A DNA stretch of 64,000 bases from Crotophaga sulcirostris (lineage: Eukaryota > Chordata > Aves > Cuculiformes > Crotophagidae), in assembly GCA_013397455.1 (NCBI GenBank), contig VYZB01000120.1:628427-692426 (forward strand), read 5' to 3'. Below the pieces are notes generated by a model. That model made no database searches, had not been told where the DNA came from, and worked only from the letters and a program-made list of their open reading frames with translations. Below are positions 1 through 14,177 of the stretch, piece by piece (positions within the stretch are counted from its first letter, which is position 1; each line of letters opens with the position of its first letter). Position numbers and translations under genes: made by a program.

Positions 1-3000
1 TACTTGCAGTTAAATATTCAAAGGGTAGGGTACATACAATGCTTAACATCTACTTAAATAAGGCAAAGGTTATGGTTTGGGGCTTTTTATTATGTAAAAG
101 AGAGAGGAATAGAGCTTAGTTCTCTGGGTTATAATTAAGTTGCCTAAATCACGGGACTATCTTTTCTTTTTTGGTAGTGTGATCCCTCCTCTCCACCTAC
201 CAGCTTCTGCAACAAACAGTGTAAGCAGTGTCAGTGACAAGTTATGCAGCTTTCTGCTACATTATTTGCTATATTAATACAAGAGAGCAGTCAATATTCT
301 AGTGTGAACAAGAGTAACTTCTTGACCTCCAAAAAAACAACATGCAGGGACCAACTCTTCATTAATGCTGTTTGGTGTGAGCTGAGTAGTGTGTAAATAG
401 AGCAGAGAGGTGAAGAATTAATGTATTTCTCTCTGAACAACATATCTGATCGATGTTTGAAGAGTGATGCATAGAAAGTGAGTGGGTAGAGAGTGAGCCA
501 AAGGAATGAAAAACTGAGGAGGAAATGTAGGATGGTGCTGGAAGGTTGTCAAACCCTGAGATTCGCTGTCTGCTGCGAAGTGGGCATGTTGTAACCTGAA
601 TAAAAACAGGGTTGGGTTTTGACCTAAATTTCTATGCGTGCAAATAAGTTTAAACACAAAGTTTATGCTGTCATTGGTTTAAGAGCTTTGTGTAGATATG
701 AGTTTGAGTGTGTGTGGCATAAAGGTGCATCGTTACTCAACTAAGGGTATGTTCTCTTCCTTCGTTATCCTTTATAGAAGTGGCCTGGGGACAATGCTTG
801 TTTGTCTGTAATGCATGAGATTACTGCAAGGCTGGCTCAAAATAAGTGTACATGACCTTGATTTTCAAGCTGGCCTGCATTTCAAGGCCGTGGTAAGCTG
901 CTGTAGCTTCTTTATGGAGGCTGTATTTTAAATAATAAAGTACTGTGTTTATAAATTTATGGTAAGGGTGCTTGGTGAACTGTAATGTATTTTGAACTGT
1001 ATTAGGAGTGTATTGGACCAAACAGCTCAGGAAATGTAGGCTGGCAGAGAAAATCTTAAGGAATGAAGCTGCATAACACAGTACTGCAGTACTTCAAACT
1101 GTTGTGTATGTGGCAGTAGCCAGTTTAAAGCTAATCTTTAACAATAAAATGCTAAAATAAATTGTGATTAAAGGTTTTTCTCCTCTCTTTCCGCACTTAA
1201 AAAGTTTTGGGGTTGAGCTGCGTCTGGTTTGCTTGTATTTTTCCTTGTGTTTGAAGTTGGAGAATCAGAAAAGCAATTTTTTACCCTAGCTTTTCTGTGT
1301 GCACTTTGTCTGTGTGAAATAACTGTGTAGAACAGATTTTAACTTACTTTAAAATGAGCCTTGTATTATGGTAATAACAATAAGAATACTTTAAACTCCT
1401 TCTGAGGAAAGATAAATGGATCTGTCAGCTTCAGATCCCAGAGGAGTGAGAAAAGCCCACAGGTGGTTTGCCTTTTTGGATTTATCTGTGTTTATGCAGT
1501 AGAGTGCCACAGTGGAATGGATCTAGGTATGACTTCTAGTTGTAATTCTAGGTGCTTCCATAGTAAAGGTTTCAAATACTCTTCTGTGCCATAACGAACA
1601 CTGATACTACTAGACTGCACATTGACTGATGAGAAATAGTTATTGTCACCTCATTTTCCTGTTTCAGTTTCCCGAAGGAGGAAAAAAGTGACCTCACTTC
1701 ACCCCACACCCTCTTCTAAATGCCCTGAAGCCCTGAGACCTTTTTTTTTTTCTCCCCAGAAAAGTAATTTTGAGAAGGTTTAGTTGTATTTTTAGGTGTG
1801 TCCATATGTCAGCTTCAGAAAATTCTTGTGGTGCTTTTAAAATTCAATTGTCTTTAAGCCAAATCCTCTTCTGTGCGGTAAAAAACTTTATCTTCCTCCT
1901 TTTCAGTTTTTTGGTAACGATTATAGTGTTTATGCAGTAAGCAATTTTTATTCATTCTTCATTGTTATTTTTAATACAAGAGCTACAGGTTCTTCATCCA
2001 AAATGTAAATAAGCATTGACATTCACACTACCTTGCTTCAAGAAATATTCAAAGTTTAACTAAATTTAAGTGGCAACTTGACAAATGAGCAGAAAAGAAA
2101 GGTGGTTAAGTATAAAGGCATTATTTCTGGCTCAGAGAGTGTCTGAACTGTCAGTTTGCTGGAGACTGGAAGACTCTTGGAAATATGGTTATTTACCTGT
2201 CTGTTGCACTGTTTCCAAGTTGTTCACTTTTGACTGCTGTAGAAGAAGTGTTCTGGCCTAGACCATCCTTTATTCTGATCCAGCGTGGTTGTTCTTTTAT
2301 TCTTACATGCTCTACATATTATTGTCTTCCCTATTATAACTCATTCTCCTTTCACAATAAACTGTTGTAAGTACTTGTGAGCTCTGTTTTTGGTAATTGC
2401 AAAACATTAGATTGCTAAATGAAAGGCACTGGAAGGGCCACGTAGCCTCTGCTGCCTTCTGTTTGCAGCTTCTGTGTAGGAGATTAATTTTTCCCAGTTG
2501 GGGTGGTTTTGTGCTCACTGTTAAGTTATAGTTTGATAAGTACTTTGCCGTAACTTACAGCACTTAATTATTTGACAGATCCTTGGAGCATTACCATCGT
2601 GGCTAATCTGGTTTAGAACATCCTGGGTATACATGTCATGATTCTGTGGCGTATTACAAGCTCAGTCCTTGAGTACAAGGACAGAAGAGTTTTAATCTGT
2701 GAAAACAAAGTTGACATCTTCTTACTCTGGGGGTCAAAGGCTGTGTCAGGGCTCTGTAACAGATGTTCGGAGTTATTCAGAGAACTCAGCTCTTAGCAGC
2801 TGTGGGATTGTTGATACTGGGAAGTCATGTGTAGGGACTTCTAATGAATATGTGGATACTAAGCTCTTTTTTTTTCCTCAAACACCTCCAAAATCTTGCC
2901 ATTAAGCGTGCGTGGAGGAATTGGAGTTGGTTTCCTTTGGATGTGCTATTATGAGGGATTTCTTGGTGTTGTGCTTTACCTGACTTCCTAGGAAGTCGTC

Positions 3001-3640
3001 ATTGCAGGGGGAAGCTTCAATTTGGATAAATACTGGTGCTGCTAACTCAGACTGGGCAGCTAAAATGATAGCTGTTCTGTTTTTTTCAGTCTTTAAGCTT
3101 CTTTGTTCTTTTCTTTCTATGGCTTTTGCAGGTTCTTTTCTGTTAGGTGCAAAATACCTGGTAGTTAAGCATCATGTATAGACTGCTCTGGCTTTGGGGA
3201 GCAGCTTATGGTACTCAGTCTGTTAGTTTTTTGCATTGACCTCATCACTTCACAAATAGCTGAAGGATTTATTCGGGCAGCTTTTTGGAATAAGAATTGA
3301 CAATAGTGAATCCTTATTTTTTGCAACTTGGTGTTACATTGTTTCAGCCCTTCCATAGTTTTGGAGCTAGGCTTTTTAGATGAGCTTTTCTAGAATTCTC
3401 TTTAATTTTAAATATTTATATAGAGGTAAGATGTGATGTTTATACAGTGCTAGAGGAGATAAGGAAAGGCACTCTAATTTCCAAAGGCTGAGCTTACAAA
3501 ATCTAGTTTTGGATCTTTGCTGTGGAATTGATCACATCCAAGATGGCTGTTTATCCTTGTCAGTTACGGAGTGACAAATGTCAGTGTTCACCTTTCTATC
3601 TTAACTGTTATCCCACCATTAGTATCAGCCTCTAAAGAGG

Positions 3641-4366
3641 TGTTATGGTTTGAGTTAATTAGAGTGACTCCTGATTCTGGCTCAGCCTTAGTCTAAAGTA
3701 ACTACATTTTCTGAAAACTAACTGCAAGCTTTTCAGACAGTTTCTCTGTAGAAGTGATAACATGGAATACTGGTATGCAGAAAGGCCAATGTTTATACTT
3801 ATTCCTCTAGTAATCAAGGCCATCCTCGAGCTGGTGAAAAAGGCTGCACCTGCAGGGAGGGGCAGACAGGACAGGTGACCCCAAACTGACCAACAGAGTA
3901 TTCCATCCTGTATACGTCATACTCGGTATAAAACTGAGACATTACAAGGGTTTCGCTCTCTTCTGCTATGGCTGATGTCCAGTGAGGACCTCGTTTGTCT
4001 GATTGCTCCTGACCTTGGATCCATGTATCCCTGAGTCCACTTCCTGAGTTCAGCTCCCTCCTAGCTGTGAACCCATTCCCTTGTGTTTGCTCTACAGCAG
4101 TTGTGGTGACATATGTAGTCACTGAGGAGCAGGGGTGTGACCTTGGATATTTGTACATATTTCATTACTGTCTAATTACTTTAATCATTAGTACTATTAT
4201 TATCATCATTTCATTGAAGCTGAAGTTTTAGTTTCCAATCTGCAAGCCTTTTTCCTCTCATTTTCCTCTCCTTTTCCCCTGGAGGTCTGTGGGGGGTGGA
4301 ATTTGGGACCCCAACTACGTGGTTCTTAGCTACCAAATTTAGCCAGGTCGGGGCTAAACCGTGACA
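3641..4366 (+). mobile_element. Solo LTR, avian ERVL-like endogenous retrovirus
   Basis: This is a 726-bp non-coding element that starts TGTTATGGTTTGAG and ends GGGCTAAACCGTGACA. The two ends form the imperfect terminal inverted repeat typical of bird ERVL LTRs (TGTCATGGTTTAG type). It is flanked by AGAGG on the left and ACAGG on the right, a 5-bp target duplication with one mismatch, which fits class III ERVs. A TATAAAA box at 3927-3933 with a CGTCA half-site just upstream marks the old U3 promoter. No retroviral gene is next to it, so it is a solo LTR left by recombination. It lies in the sense direction in STK24 intron 1. Confidence 0.75.
3927..3933 (+). promoter_or_regulatory. TATA box of the solo LTR
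   Basis: TATAAAA follows TATACGTCATACTCGG, a CRE-like half-site. The spacing inside the LTR fits a U3 core promoter. Current activity is unknown. Confidence 0.45.
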
Positions 4367-7300
4367 ACAGGAAAAACATATTTCCATCAGTGGCCTTCCA
4401 GAATGGATGATTAGATACTGTTTATGGCAACTATATCTTTCAGGTATCCTTATAGACCAATGGGGCCAGTCATAGGTCATGACAAGTTTCATGTGCCAGT
4501 TTCATGTCTGAGTTAGGTGGCACTTTAGTCAGCTGTCATCTTTCTTCCCTAGAGATACAAAAGACTGCTGATGTAGTGAATACATTCTCCCTCTGTTTTT
4601 ATCTTTTGTTTTTATCAGTTGGAAGAGGTCTCGATGTCTTGTTTAGAATGCGAAAGTGTGGTGGTGTGCAGTTATGGAGCAGAGGACGAAACCATGACAA
4701 CAGTTCCTCAAGTGGCAGTGCTCTTAAAGTCCTCCTCTCTGACTTCAAGTGTTCTTAATTTTGTCCTATAACTTGCATTGACTGTGCTATAAAATTTAAT
4801 TTGTGTTTCAAGTTCTGATTTGGATGCAAATAATTTGAGAACGTATCAGCTGAATGGGGTGAAATCATAGGCCTGTCTAGTCATATTTTATCTTTGATAG
4901 TGGTCGTTGGAAGATGTCTATAAAAAAGTGTAAGCATACAACTTGTCCTATTTCTATGGCATATTTCCATGGCTTCTTCTAAATTTTCTTCTGCTCAAGT
5001 ATTTCCAGAGCCAGAGGTGATTACCTTGATGGATTTTTTTTTTTCCCCATTAGTTCTCCAGTCATTAATGATTTTATAGGGCCTACTGTCTGCAACATCC
5101 TATTACAGTGTGAATCGAGGTTTATCTGCATGCCGGTGAGCAAGGTTCAAAACACATTCTTTTTGTCTCCAAGTATGGCAGCAGACAGCAGTAATCACCA
5201 GCAGTCATAAGCCAGTTAACCATGTGGTATTTTATTTTTACCAGAAATCTCTGAACCTCTTGAGATGATGGAATTTTGGGCTCAGCCTTGATAGGGAATA
5301 AGAACTGGGCTGACTAATTGGGAATTGATTTAGTGAAATGAAAAGTATACAAAAGGAGGTGTTGAAAGATGATTGTTTATTTCAGAAGAGCAGGCATAGA
5401 GGAATTCGAGATCTGCAAGTAAAATCAGTTGCCCAAATAAACTTGAGAACTTGAATACAGAGATGGCTTGTAAATCTTGTAAGTTAAAGAGGAAAATAGC
5501 TTTTTAACCCTTTTCTGCAATAACTGGACAAATAATCCTCCATAAAAGGAGGTTAGAACAAAGAACTGCAATGAGAGATGCAGAAAAAGACTCTGTTAAA
5601 GCTGTATCTTAGGTTGAAATCGTTATAGATAAAGTTTAATCTAAGTAGTTTGAATTTCAGTAACATTTTCTGTTGAGCTATAGGGGCAGTCAGTGCAGAT
5701 GAGAATTAGAGATACATAAAAATAAATACATTCTAAAATGTGTATAGTCCTGGCTACGAGGAGAATACTGTAGAGGTGATGTCAGAGTGGATGATACTGC
5801 TGGTTTCTCCAGGATTGTTCTTGACAGTTGCTGACTGAAAAGTGACCTTAGCTTAATAAAAGTCAATGCGTGCTGATAAAATTTGCTGATGGTACAAAAC
5901 TGAAAGATACCGGTTACACTTGAGAGGCCATTCCTGAAGAACTACATGACCTTGAGGATTTGAATTACTGAACAAAACAGCATGAAGTGCGAAGTGTCAT
6001 AAGTATGAATTATAACAAAGAACCTTTGCAGTAGGCTGCCAGCTCATTAGGTGGAAATGCAGGGGATTAGGAAGAGGTGAGTGGGTTTAGTTGGCCACAG
6101 CTGAGTTTGAGCCATGAGGCCAAATTGGACAAATAGGCTCTGAGAACGTAGAAGTGGGCAAGAGTGATGTAAGGTACTGAGAAGAGTTCGTATTCAGTGC
6201 TGTGTGTTTTTCTGGCTGATTAAGGTCAAAAATAATGAATGGAATATGCAACAAATACAGAGAGGTTACTCAAATTAATTGGACGAATGGTGGCTCTTCT
6301 TATGGTGGAAAATAAGGGACTTTTTTCTGCATGGCTAAACAAGCCAAAGACTGATGGTTGTGATTGGTGTTCAGAAATGTGAGAAACTATTCAAAACAAA
6401 ACCCAAACTAATTTAAGTGGTTATAGAAATTAGGAATTCTGTAATCAATAGATCTAAATGTCCTAGAATTCATTTCTGATTTGCCAAAGTACATATTCTG
6501 TGACACACGTTGAAGGAAACGTTTAGGTGGTAGAGACGTAGCTCCTTATCAAGCAAGGGGATTATATTTATCCTTTTGCAGCAGATGTTGCTGTTCTATT
6601 TTGGCAGTATATTCTATTCTATTCAATACTGGCAGTATTTGGTGTTCTTAGTTACACAAAGGCTTTTTCATGAGTTCCTTTTAATTTAATATTAGCAGGA
6701 CAATGTTAATTTGACGTTGAGTGTAAACTTGCAAAGAGTAGAGTCAGCAAAACTGTAGTGAGAAACTGTGGAAGATGTTTTCTATATGAAGTCATACAGA
6801 GAAAATATTTATAAAGCTATTTGTTTATTTTGGCTCTGTTGGGAGTATTTACAAAAACAAACAAACAAACTGGGTGAGAATCCTTTCCAGATGTGATCTT
6901 GGGACAAATGAATGGGAATTGGCCATATGTAACTGCAATTCAAGTTGCTCATTTGTATCTGGAGGCCTGTTCTTTCCATTTCTGACGTAGAGCAGGTCAT
7001 TAAAGACAGACCAATGGGGAGTTTTCAAAAAATACAAGTTGCCAGTAGTTTAAGGCTCTCACTTCAAACACCTGGTGTACTGAGAAGAAAATTCAGACCT
7101 TCTCACAAAGCAAGAAGGCTTTTTTTTTTTTAAGCTACTACCAGCTCTTCCTGCTGCTCAGAAGAAAGTTAAAAAATGGAAATTTTTAAATTTTAAGACT
7201 AAGAAAAGAATTTTCAGAAGTTCTGATTTTGGAAAGACACGTTTTTTGGTTTATATAACTAATAATTTCACAAGGAATTTGGAAAAAGAGCTATTATCAT

Positions 7301-10129
7301 TAATACATTTAATTCTATTAATACCAACTATTATTGAACAATTAATTTTTGAAAATGGCTACAAAATTTTGATTGTAAAAAAAAATCTACCAGGAACAAT
7401 TCTTCTAGGAATAGTTACCATCCTTACTTTGATGTGATTATTAACACAATATGACTGAGAAAATGTTTTTCTGCAGTTGTGTTTATAACTGTCAGCCTGG
7501 TACCAGAATCCCCAAGTGCTTGACACTGTAAAAATGAAGCTGTGAGAGTTCTGCAAGTTTCTGGAGATTGCAGTGTCATGAAGTAATGGGCTTTAATATA
7601 CAATTGTAATAGATGTGTGAGGGGTTGAGGGGGAAACGGGAGAATGGGGAGTGAAAACGTGCAGCCAACAGCTCTCAGCTAGCTTGTGCTCCTGGAATTT
7701 TTCTCTGTATGAACAACTGCAGTAGAGTGTGACTGAGTGGTGTTGTCTTTTCAGTGTCTGGAGATGAAACACAATTTTTTTTTAGGCAGCACTGACTGGG
7801 ATTGGTTTGTGGCTTACCCAAATGCCTTTGCAATGATGTAAGGCTTAGACTCATGTGGCTAGTGAATGGAACTAGGAGGCTTATGTGGATGGTTTAGTGT
7901 GTGCAGCTCTCTGCAGCCTGTCGTGTCAAATTCTAACACAGTATGTGTGAAAGCACAGACTGATAATTATCTTCCATGAGGAAAAGTATCTGATGCGAGT
8001 GTAAAGGTTATTTTTATTCTTGAAGAATTCTCAGAGAAGATTACTGAATATTAAAAAACGAGCATTCTGTAAGGCATTAGGAGAACGACTACAGCACAAT
8101 TTGATGCCTGGTTTTGTGATCTCCTATAAATGAATACCCCTGGAGGCCTTGGTAGGGGCTACTGTGTAGCTGAAGGATGACTGCACTTGCAGGAAAACAT
8201 GAAGTGCCCTCCCTGGTCTGGTTTCTAAGTGGAAGATAACTACTACCTACATAATGTGCCAACTTGATGGCATGTGATGGTGTGTAATTCTCATTACACT
8301 GAAATTAAAAGAGGAACAAGGTTCTTTTGCTTTAAGGGACTTGGATCTCTTGCTCTGTTTCTTTTAATGGCAAAAGAGTGATAAAACCCCATGACTTTCT
8401 GTTTTTTTCCTGAAACTGACTGGTTAGAAAAAAGGATCAAAAAGATGTTAAAGAGAGGGAATTTCTTGGGGCTGGTGAAGCCTTGCAGTATACTTACAAG
8501 AGTGTTTTTTCTTAGGACTGATCTCACCAGTGATCTATTCTTGGAACAATTATCTGAAAACTGTGATGTCTTGAGGCTTCTTTTAAAGTATCAAAAGTAG
8601 TAGTGTACTTTCAATTTGTGCCACATGATGACAGAATCCAGATTGCTCCACAAACACACTGCCTGAAGAATTGAGTGGGTTTATCTCTGGGCTCAGTCAG
8701 TCAGAGCTACCTGGTCCCTAAAACACATAATTCACCTCTGAAATTCAGATACCTCTGGACAAACTACAATATCCTAGACTATCTTCTTCTCAGGGCTGCA
8801 TGGGTTAATTACATAACCTTTGAGATGTGGGAGCAGAAACAGACAGAAGTATAGGTGGGAGGTGCTGTATAAGCTAAATTTAATTGTTAAAGAGAAAATG
8901 TTGGCTCAGTGCTTGTCAGTGGTAACTTAGAAATTTTTGTTCTCCTCTTTATGGTTCTACAAAGTCTGACTAAGTATAAACTGTGTGGTTTTGTGCTTAT
9001 TTAGGCATTACTGATATTTTTCTTGTTCCTACAAGAACTTTTTCTTTTTTGACAATGTATTTTCACTTAGTTAGCATTAACCTCATCCTTTTAAGAACAA
9101 TAACAGGTCTTTTGAAGTATTTGTTTTATTTCTTAAGGGAAAGATTATATATAATCCTACCCTAATTTTTTCCTTTCATGGCTCTTCCCTCTACCTATGA
9201 CTTTTGCAGTTTAATTGTAAGTTACCTATATTTTTGTTAGCTATAAAGGCTTCTTGCTTATAGATTAAGAAGGTACACAATGGAACTTGCCATCCATGCA
9301 GTGAAAGTGAGAAGTCTAAGAGCAGCAGTAGCTGGCTGAGTACTTGACAGTCGAGAAAAAGAAATATGGCAGAGCGGTCCACCTAAGCCTTACACTTGCG
9401 TGTCTAGGTGAACGTTCATAGTTTTCATGCAACTGTTCAAATAAAGAAAGCTGAGAACAGGATGTTTTTCAGTAGTGAGTGAATTTACTCAGCTGAGAGA
9501 AGAAGAAAAAGAAAAATAAATCCTGCTCTAGAAAACCTTGGGGTGAGGGATGAGGAAGAAGCATGACAGTTGATGCAGGTGTTCCTTAGTAGGAGAAAAT
9601 TGAGGAGGCTTGCTTGCTACATCAAACAAAAGGATGTAGTAGTCTGTGCACTAAAGAGTGGGAACAAAATCCTTAAGAAGATGAGATATGTGAAAAATTC
9701 AAGAGAGTAAGAATCTGGGTTCTGGGAAGGAACCAATTTTGAGAAAAAAGGGTGGACAAAAGGTTCACCTTTGTTTGTAGTGGTGTTTGATCTATTTTAG
9801 TTGTAATAGAAACCAAATCTTTGTAAGGATCTTTCATTCTTGGTGCCTGGGTGCAATTTTATTGGCAAAGAAAAAAAAAACTTAGGAAGCAGAACTTTCC
9901 AATGCCATGTAGCATAAAACCTTGTCACAGGGACTGTGCTAAATTTATAATTTTTATACAGAGAAGCATAAATACTGCAGTGTGCACATATAGGGATGTA
10001 GGAAGCACACTTTAATTATGGAGATAGAAAAAGAATAGCTGCATAAACAACTGAAGTGTTTGCTTTTAAAATCCCACATTTCATTTTAATGTTACAAATT
10101 GTGAGTAACTTTTCTCTTATTTTTAACAG

Positions 10130-10360
10130 ACTCTGAAGGCAGATCCAGAAGAACTGTTTACAAAACTGGAGAAAATTGGTAAGGGCTCTTTTGGTGAAGT
10201 TTTTAAAGGAATTGACAATCGGACTCAGAAAGTGGTTGCTATAAAAATTATTGACCTAGAAGAAGCAGAAGATGAAATAGAAGACATCCAACAAGAAATC
10301 ACAGTGCTGAGTCAGTGTGACAGTCCATATGTAACTAAATATTATGGATCCTATTTAAAG
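10130..10360 (+). CDS. STK24: STK24 exon 2: N-lobe, glycine loop and catalytic lysine
   Basis: This exon is 231 nt, phase 0 at both ends, and gives 77 residues (15-91). It starts [20 protein letters not shown] after a ttttaacag acceptor and ends YYGSYLK before gtaaga. It contains the glycine-rich loop GKGSFGEV (residues 32-39), the ATP-anchoring lysine of VAIK (Lys53) and the alpha-C glutamate region EIEDIQQEI. Residue 15 is Thr, where I recall Asn in human MST3. The reading frame is fully open and highly conserved, so this is functional coding sequence and not a retrocopy. Confidence 0.97.
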
Positions 10361-13300
10361 GTAAGATGCTCAGAGATGATGGCGATTTGATTTTATAATT
10401 ATTTCCAAGTAACCCAGTTGTGCTTGTTTTTGTTGGCAAGGTTTCAATTGAAGAAAAAGATGCTTTATTTAGAATTGAAAGGACAAATTATGAGTTACTA
10501 TTTACGAAGCGAGAGAATTTAATAGAAGATTGCATGTCTCTTGCTATTTCTGTACAAAAAGAAATTAATTTAAATAGCATCAATTTGTTAAGATCCAAGT
10601 GATATGTGATATGATTCTCTTGCTGCTAGGAGAATGTAACTGTTGTTAAAATCTAGGAAATATAACCTAAGTCTGCATTTGGATTGTGAAAACATTAAAA
10701 ACAATGCAGTATCAGCTGTCTTGCGAAGCTTGAAAGTTTTTGTCATGGTTTGATTAGTGCTAAAGCTTAGGTTGCTTTTCAGAGGAGGCTGAACCTAGCC
10801 TTGATCTAAGTGATTTAAAAATGAAAACCTAAAAGTTAATTTACTTGCATGTGAGCAAACAGCACATTAACCATAAGAGAAACTAATGAAAGGGGGTTCC
10901 ATTAACTGCCTCCTGTATCTGTTTGCCTTCTTTCCTCTGCCTTATTAATTAATCTCAGAGTTCAGTTTTAAGTATACCCGATAGAGGTGGTTTTAGATTG
11001 TTTGTTTTTCTTTTTTTTTTTTTTTAGTTGGATGGATTTAGTGATTTATTACCTCTACAAGGCAGTGAAAATATCCAGAAGCTTTTAGTGCTACTTTGTT
11101 TCTTTGGTCAGACTTGGTCTCCATCTCGATAGCTCTTTCTTTTCTGACAGTGAGATGGCAATCTAGATAAGAAATTGTTCTCTTAACAGGGTTTGAAGTT
11201 ACAAGTAGGCAGAAAATACTTTAAAATTAACTTTCAGTCTGCCTTTGCTTTTGTGGAAGCATTCTGTTTATCAGCAAAGACATGAAGGTTCTGAAAGGGG
11301 GGACGTTTTTATCTCTGGATTTATGAGGTTACCAATTAGTTTCCAAGGAAAAAAAAGGATGTTTTCTGAATCCATGAGATGCATTACTGAAGGTATAGAC
11401 AGTTTTTCCTTTCTTCCTTGTGCTCTGAACGACTTTGCTTGGACATCCTATCACTGAGGGCTTTGTGAATGGTTTCAGCCCTGATAACCTGTCACCAGAA
11501 ATGGACTTAGAAGTTATGCATAGTCTCAATCTTGGAAGCATCAGAAGACATATAACTGAGCACAGTAAATTGGACAAATTTTTCATTATGGTTTTTATTA
11601 CTATTTTTGAAATTTCTCAATCGAGGTTTGGTAGTTAACTGAAGTATGGCAAAAAGGCAAAAGTGGTATTTCTCTCCTGGAATGTCTCTCTGCTTCAAAT
11701 CTGTTTATTTTGGAGGAGGTGCGGTAAGGTTTTGTAAGATATATGAAACAGAATACAAGAAAAATAGAAGTTTGATGGGAGTGCCACAGTTTTTAAAATG
11801 TATAATAGCAATGTGGCTGAGAGAATTCAATGTCCAAATTTGACCTGAGTGAATGTCACTGGTTTGTGAATGTGGTATGGCAAGTACTGCTCTTCCTAAT
11901 TGAAGGAGAGAGGAGACTAAAGGGATTTGACATTTTGATGTGTCATTAGTGATATTTATGCTTACTGTTGTGAGGGGGACCTTCTGAAAATAACTTGTAC
12001 TTTCTGCATCACTTCTGTCAAGTGCAGTAGCCTGTGAATTTGCCAACTTTTTCTAAGATACTGCACTAACAGTATGCATATGTGACTTGGTTACTTTTGG
12101 AGGAAAGTGTAGCTCTTTTTACAGCAGGGAGAATGGACAGCTAGTCGTGTTTGTTCATTGCTTCAGCTCTTTGAGAATGTGTGTTGTCTTGCGAGACGGT
12201 GCTACAGAACTTCTGGTCTTCAAGGAAAAAAAACCTCATTTCTTTATGCTGTTAAAAATTAATTGGTGGTGGTTATTAGGTGATGCCGAAGTGACAGAAT
12301 CTTTGCAAAGGAAACAATTTGCACTTCTATTAGTTTTCTAAAATAAGGGTCAGGTCTTGTTATTGGATAGCAATGATGTACCATCACATATATATACATG
12401 CACACACACTTAAAGGACCATATTAATGTTTAAATTAATTGGTTAATATTCTTGGCTAAGTATCTAGGTTTATTTGCTGCAGATCTTTGTTGTATTTGTA
12501 AGCTGGGACTGCCATATGTAGTTCTAAGGGCCTGTCTGTCTTTTAACTCTGTTTCTGGCAATGTGATAATCCATCACTGAGAACGTTCAACACATTTTCC
12601 ACATCTTGAGTGATTAGGAGACATTATTTCTTCCATCGTTTAACAATTTAGCTCTAATTACAAAAAATATATTAGTGTTTTCTCACACAATGAACAACTT
12701 CAAAGTAAGCAAGTGGGAAAACGATAAGATCTTAGGTTATATTGCCAACCACTGCAGTGATTGTTCTCTAAAGCCTGTGCAGCATGATGCATGCTGACCA
12801 CGTCTGTTGGATCGTGGATAGAAAGAGGTACTGTCTATAGAGAACTCTTAAATTGATTTTCTGTAGATTACTTTTGGCGGGCAAACAGCAATTCTAATAA
12901 CAATTTCAATCTTTTGTTTTTTTTTTTCTTTCTCTCTCTAGATCAGTCTTGGTTTCCATAGGTTTCTTGCATATCCTTCTGTGAACTGCAGAGGTGTCTT
13001 ATTATGTAGTAATAATAACTTTTTGGTATTTATTTTGTTATAACAAGTGTCAAGATACTGGAAAAGAAAAATTTCTATCCCATTTGGGACATTGCAGACC
13101 TCATGGTTAATATTTCATGTCCCTTTCTAGCACTAATGTATGTAATTGCAGAATACCTGTTTTGACACCCTTTAAGATATTTGACAGATTTTAAGAGGCA
13201 TTCTGTTTTTCAGCAAAGGTGGTTGATGGGCATTGCCATGAAGCCTTTTATATTTTCGAAGATTTTTTTAGGTAGCCAGAATATTTTGGGGTTGTGGGTT

Positions 13301-14151
13301 TTTTTTTAAACATCTGAATCATCTGTCTTTGAGAAATCCTTGTGTTGTTCTTAATTCTCTGGTTTTCCACACCTGCTTCAATTAAGCTACATAATTATAC
13401 ATGCCAGTGTGTTGCAAGACCTGTTGCTTGAAATTTTAGAGGGCTTCTATAATACTGCTGTACTTGCCTGAGGCCTCTTACTGTCTTCAAATTATGTTTG
13501 TGAGAATAGCTTGTCAAGCTCTTGATGTCTACTGCATGATCTACATGGAAGTACAACTTAAAATGAGCATTATCATTTAATGAACTAATGACTGTTACTT
13601 TGTCCTAGAAATTTACATTTAAAAATGTGCTAATTTTTAGCTACTTTTTAGAATAGGGTGATATACTCAAATGCCTTGTTAAATTTTCTTACTTTAAAAT
13701 TTGTTTATATGCCAACTTAATCTTTTCAGAAATGCATTTACTTTGTAGCAACTTTTTTTCATATCCAGAGACTAAGCCATATCAGTTTGTGTGAGGTATT
13801 ACTGCTTTAACACAGTGAGTCTTAAATAAAAAGCACTTCATTGCTTGCATAGAGCAATCTTTCCATTCCCTCTACGCTTTGTTCTTTGTTTGTTGTTGGA
13901 GGTTTGTGTATAGCTGCTGCGGTCAGAGTTCGTTCAAAGAGAGCAGTAAGCAGTAGTCAAGTGGGTACCAGTTTAGGTTGTCATCCTGAGTATAAATGAA
14001 TTTGGGGAACATCTTTTTCTCTGAAACCTGAAGATCTTTATATAAAACAGAAATGCAAATGCTCCTTTCTAAAACCACCTTTTAAAATATGATGTGTCTT
14101 CATGTGCCCGTTCTGGTTGGACAAAGTCCACTGTAGGAGATAGTAACCATA

Positions 14152-14177
14152 GTGTGTATATATATAATATATATATT
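14152..14177. repeat. AT dinucleotide microsatellite
   Basis: This is a short alternating TA tract (gtatatatataatatatatat) in intron 2. It is likely polymorphic but has no other known role. Confidence 0.7.

Larger units (their letters stand above)
1..10129 (+). other. STK24: STK24 intron 1 (3' part)
   Basis: This is AT-rich intron upstream of exon 2. It contains a solo ERVL-type LTR at 3641-4366. I see no other recognisable repeat, no CpG-rich promoter and no first exon. The STK24 promoter therefore lies outside the window, to the left. Confidence 0.8.

Noticed and set aside
1..10129. Search for the STK24 first exon or a brain-type alternative first exon
   Set aside because: No ATG-led segment with a donor matching either known N-terminus and no CpG-rich promoter was seen, so the first exon lies outside the window.
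10741..10765. TGTCATGGTTTGATTAG resembling the start of an ERVL LTR
   Set aside because: No matching LTR end, TATA box or target duplication follows within a plausible distance.
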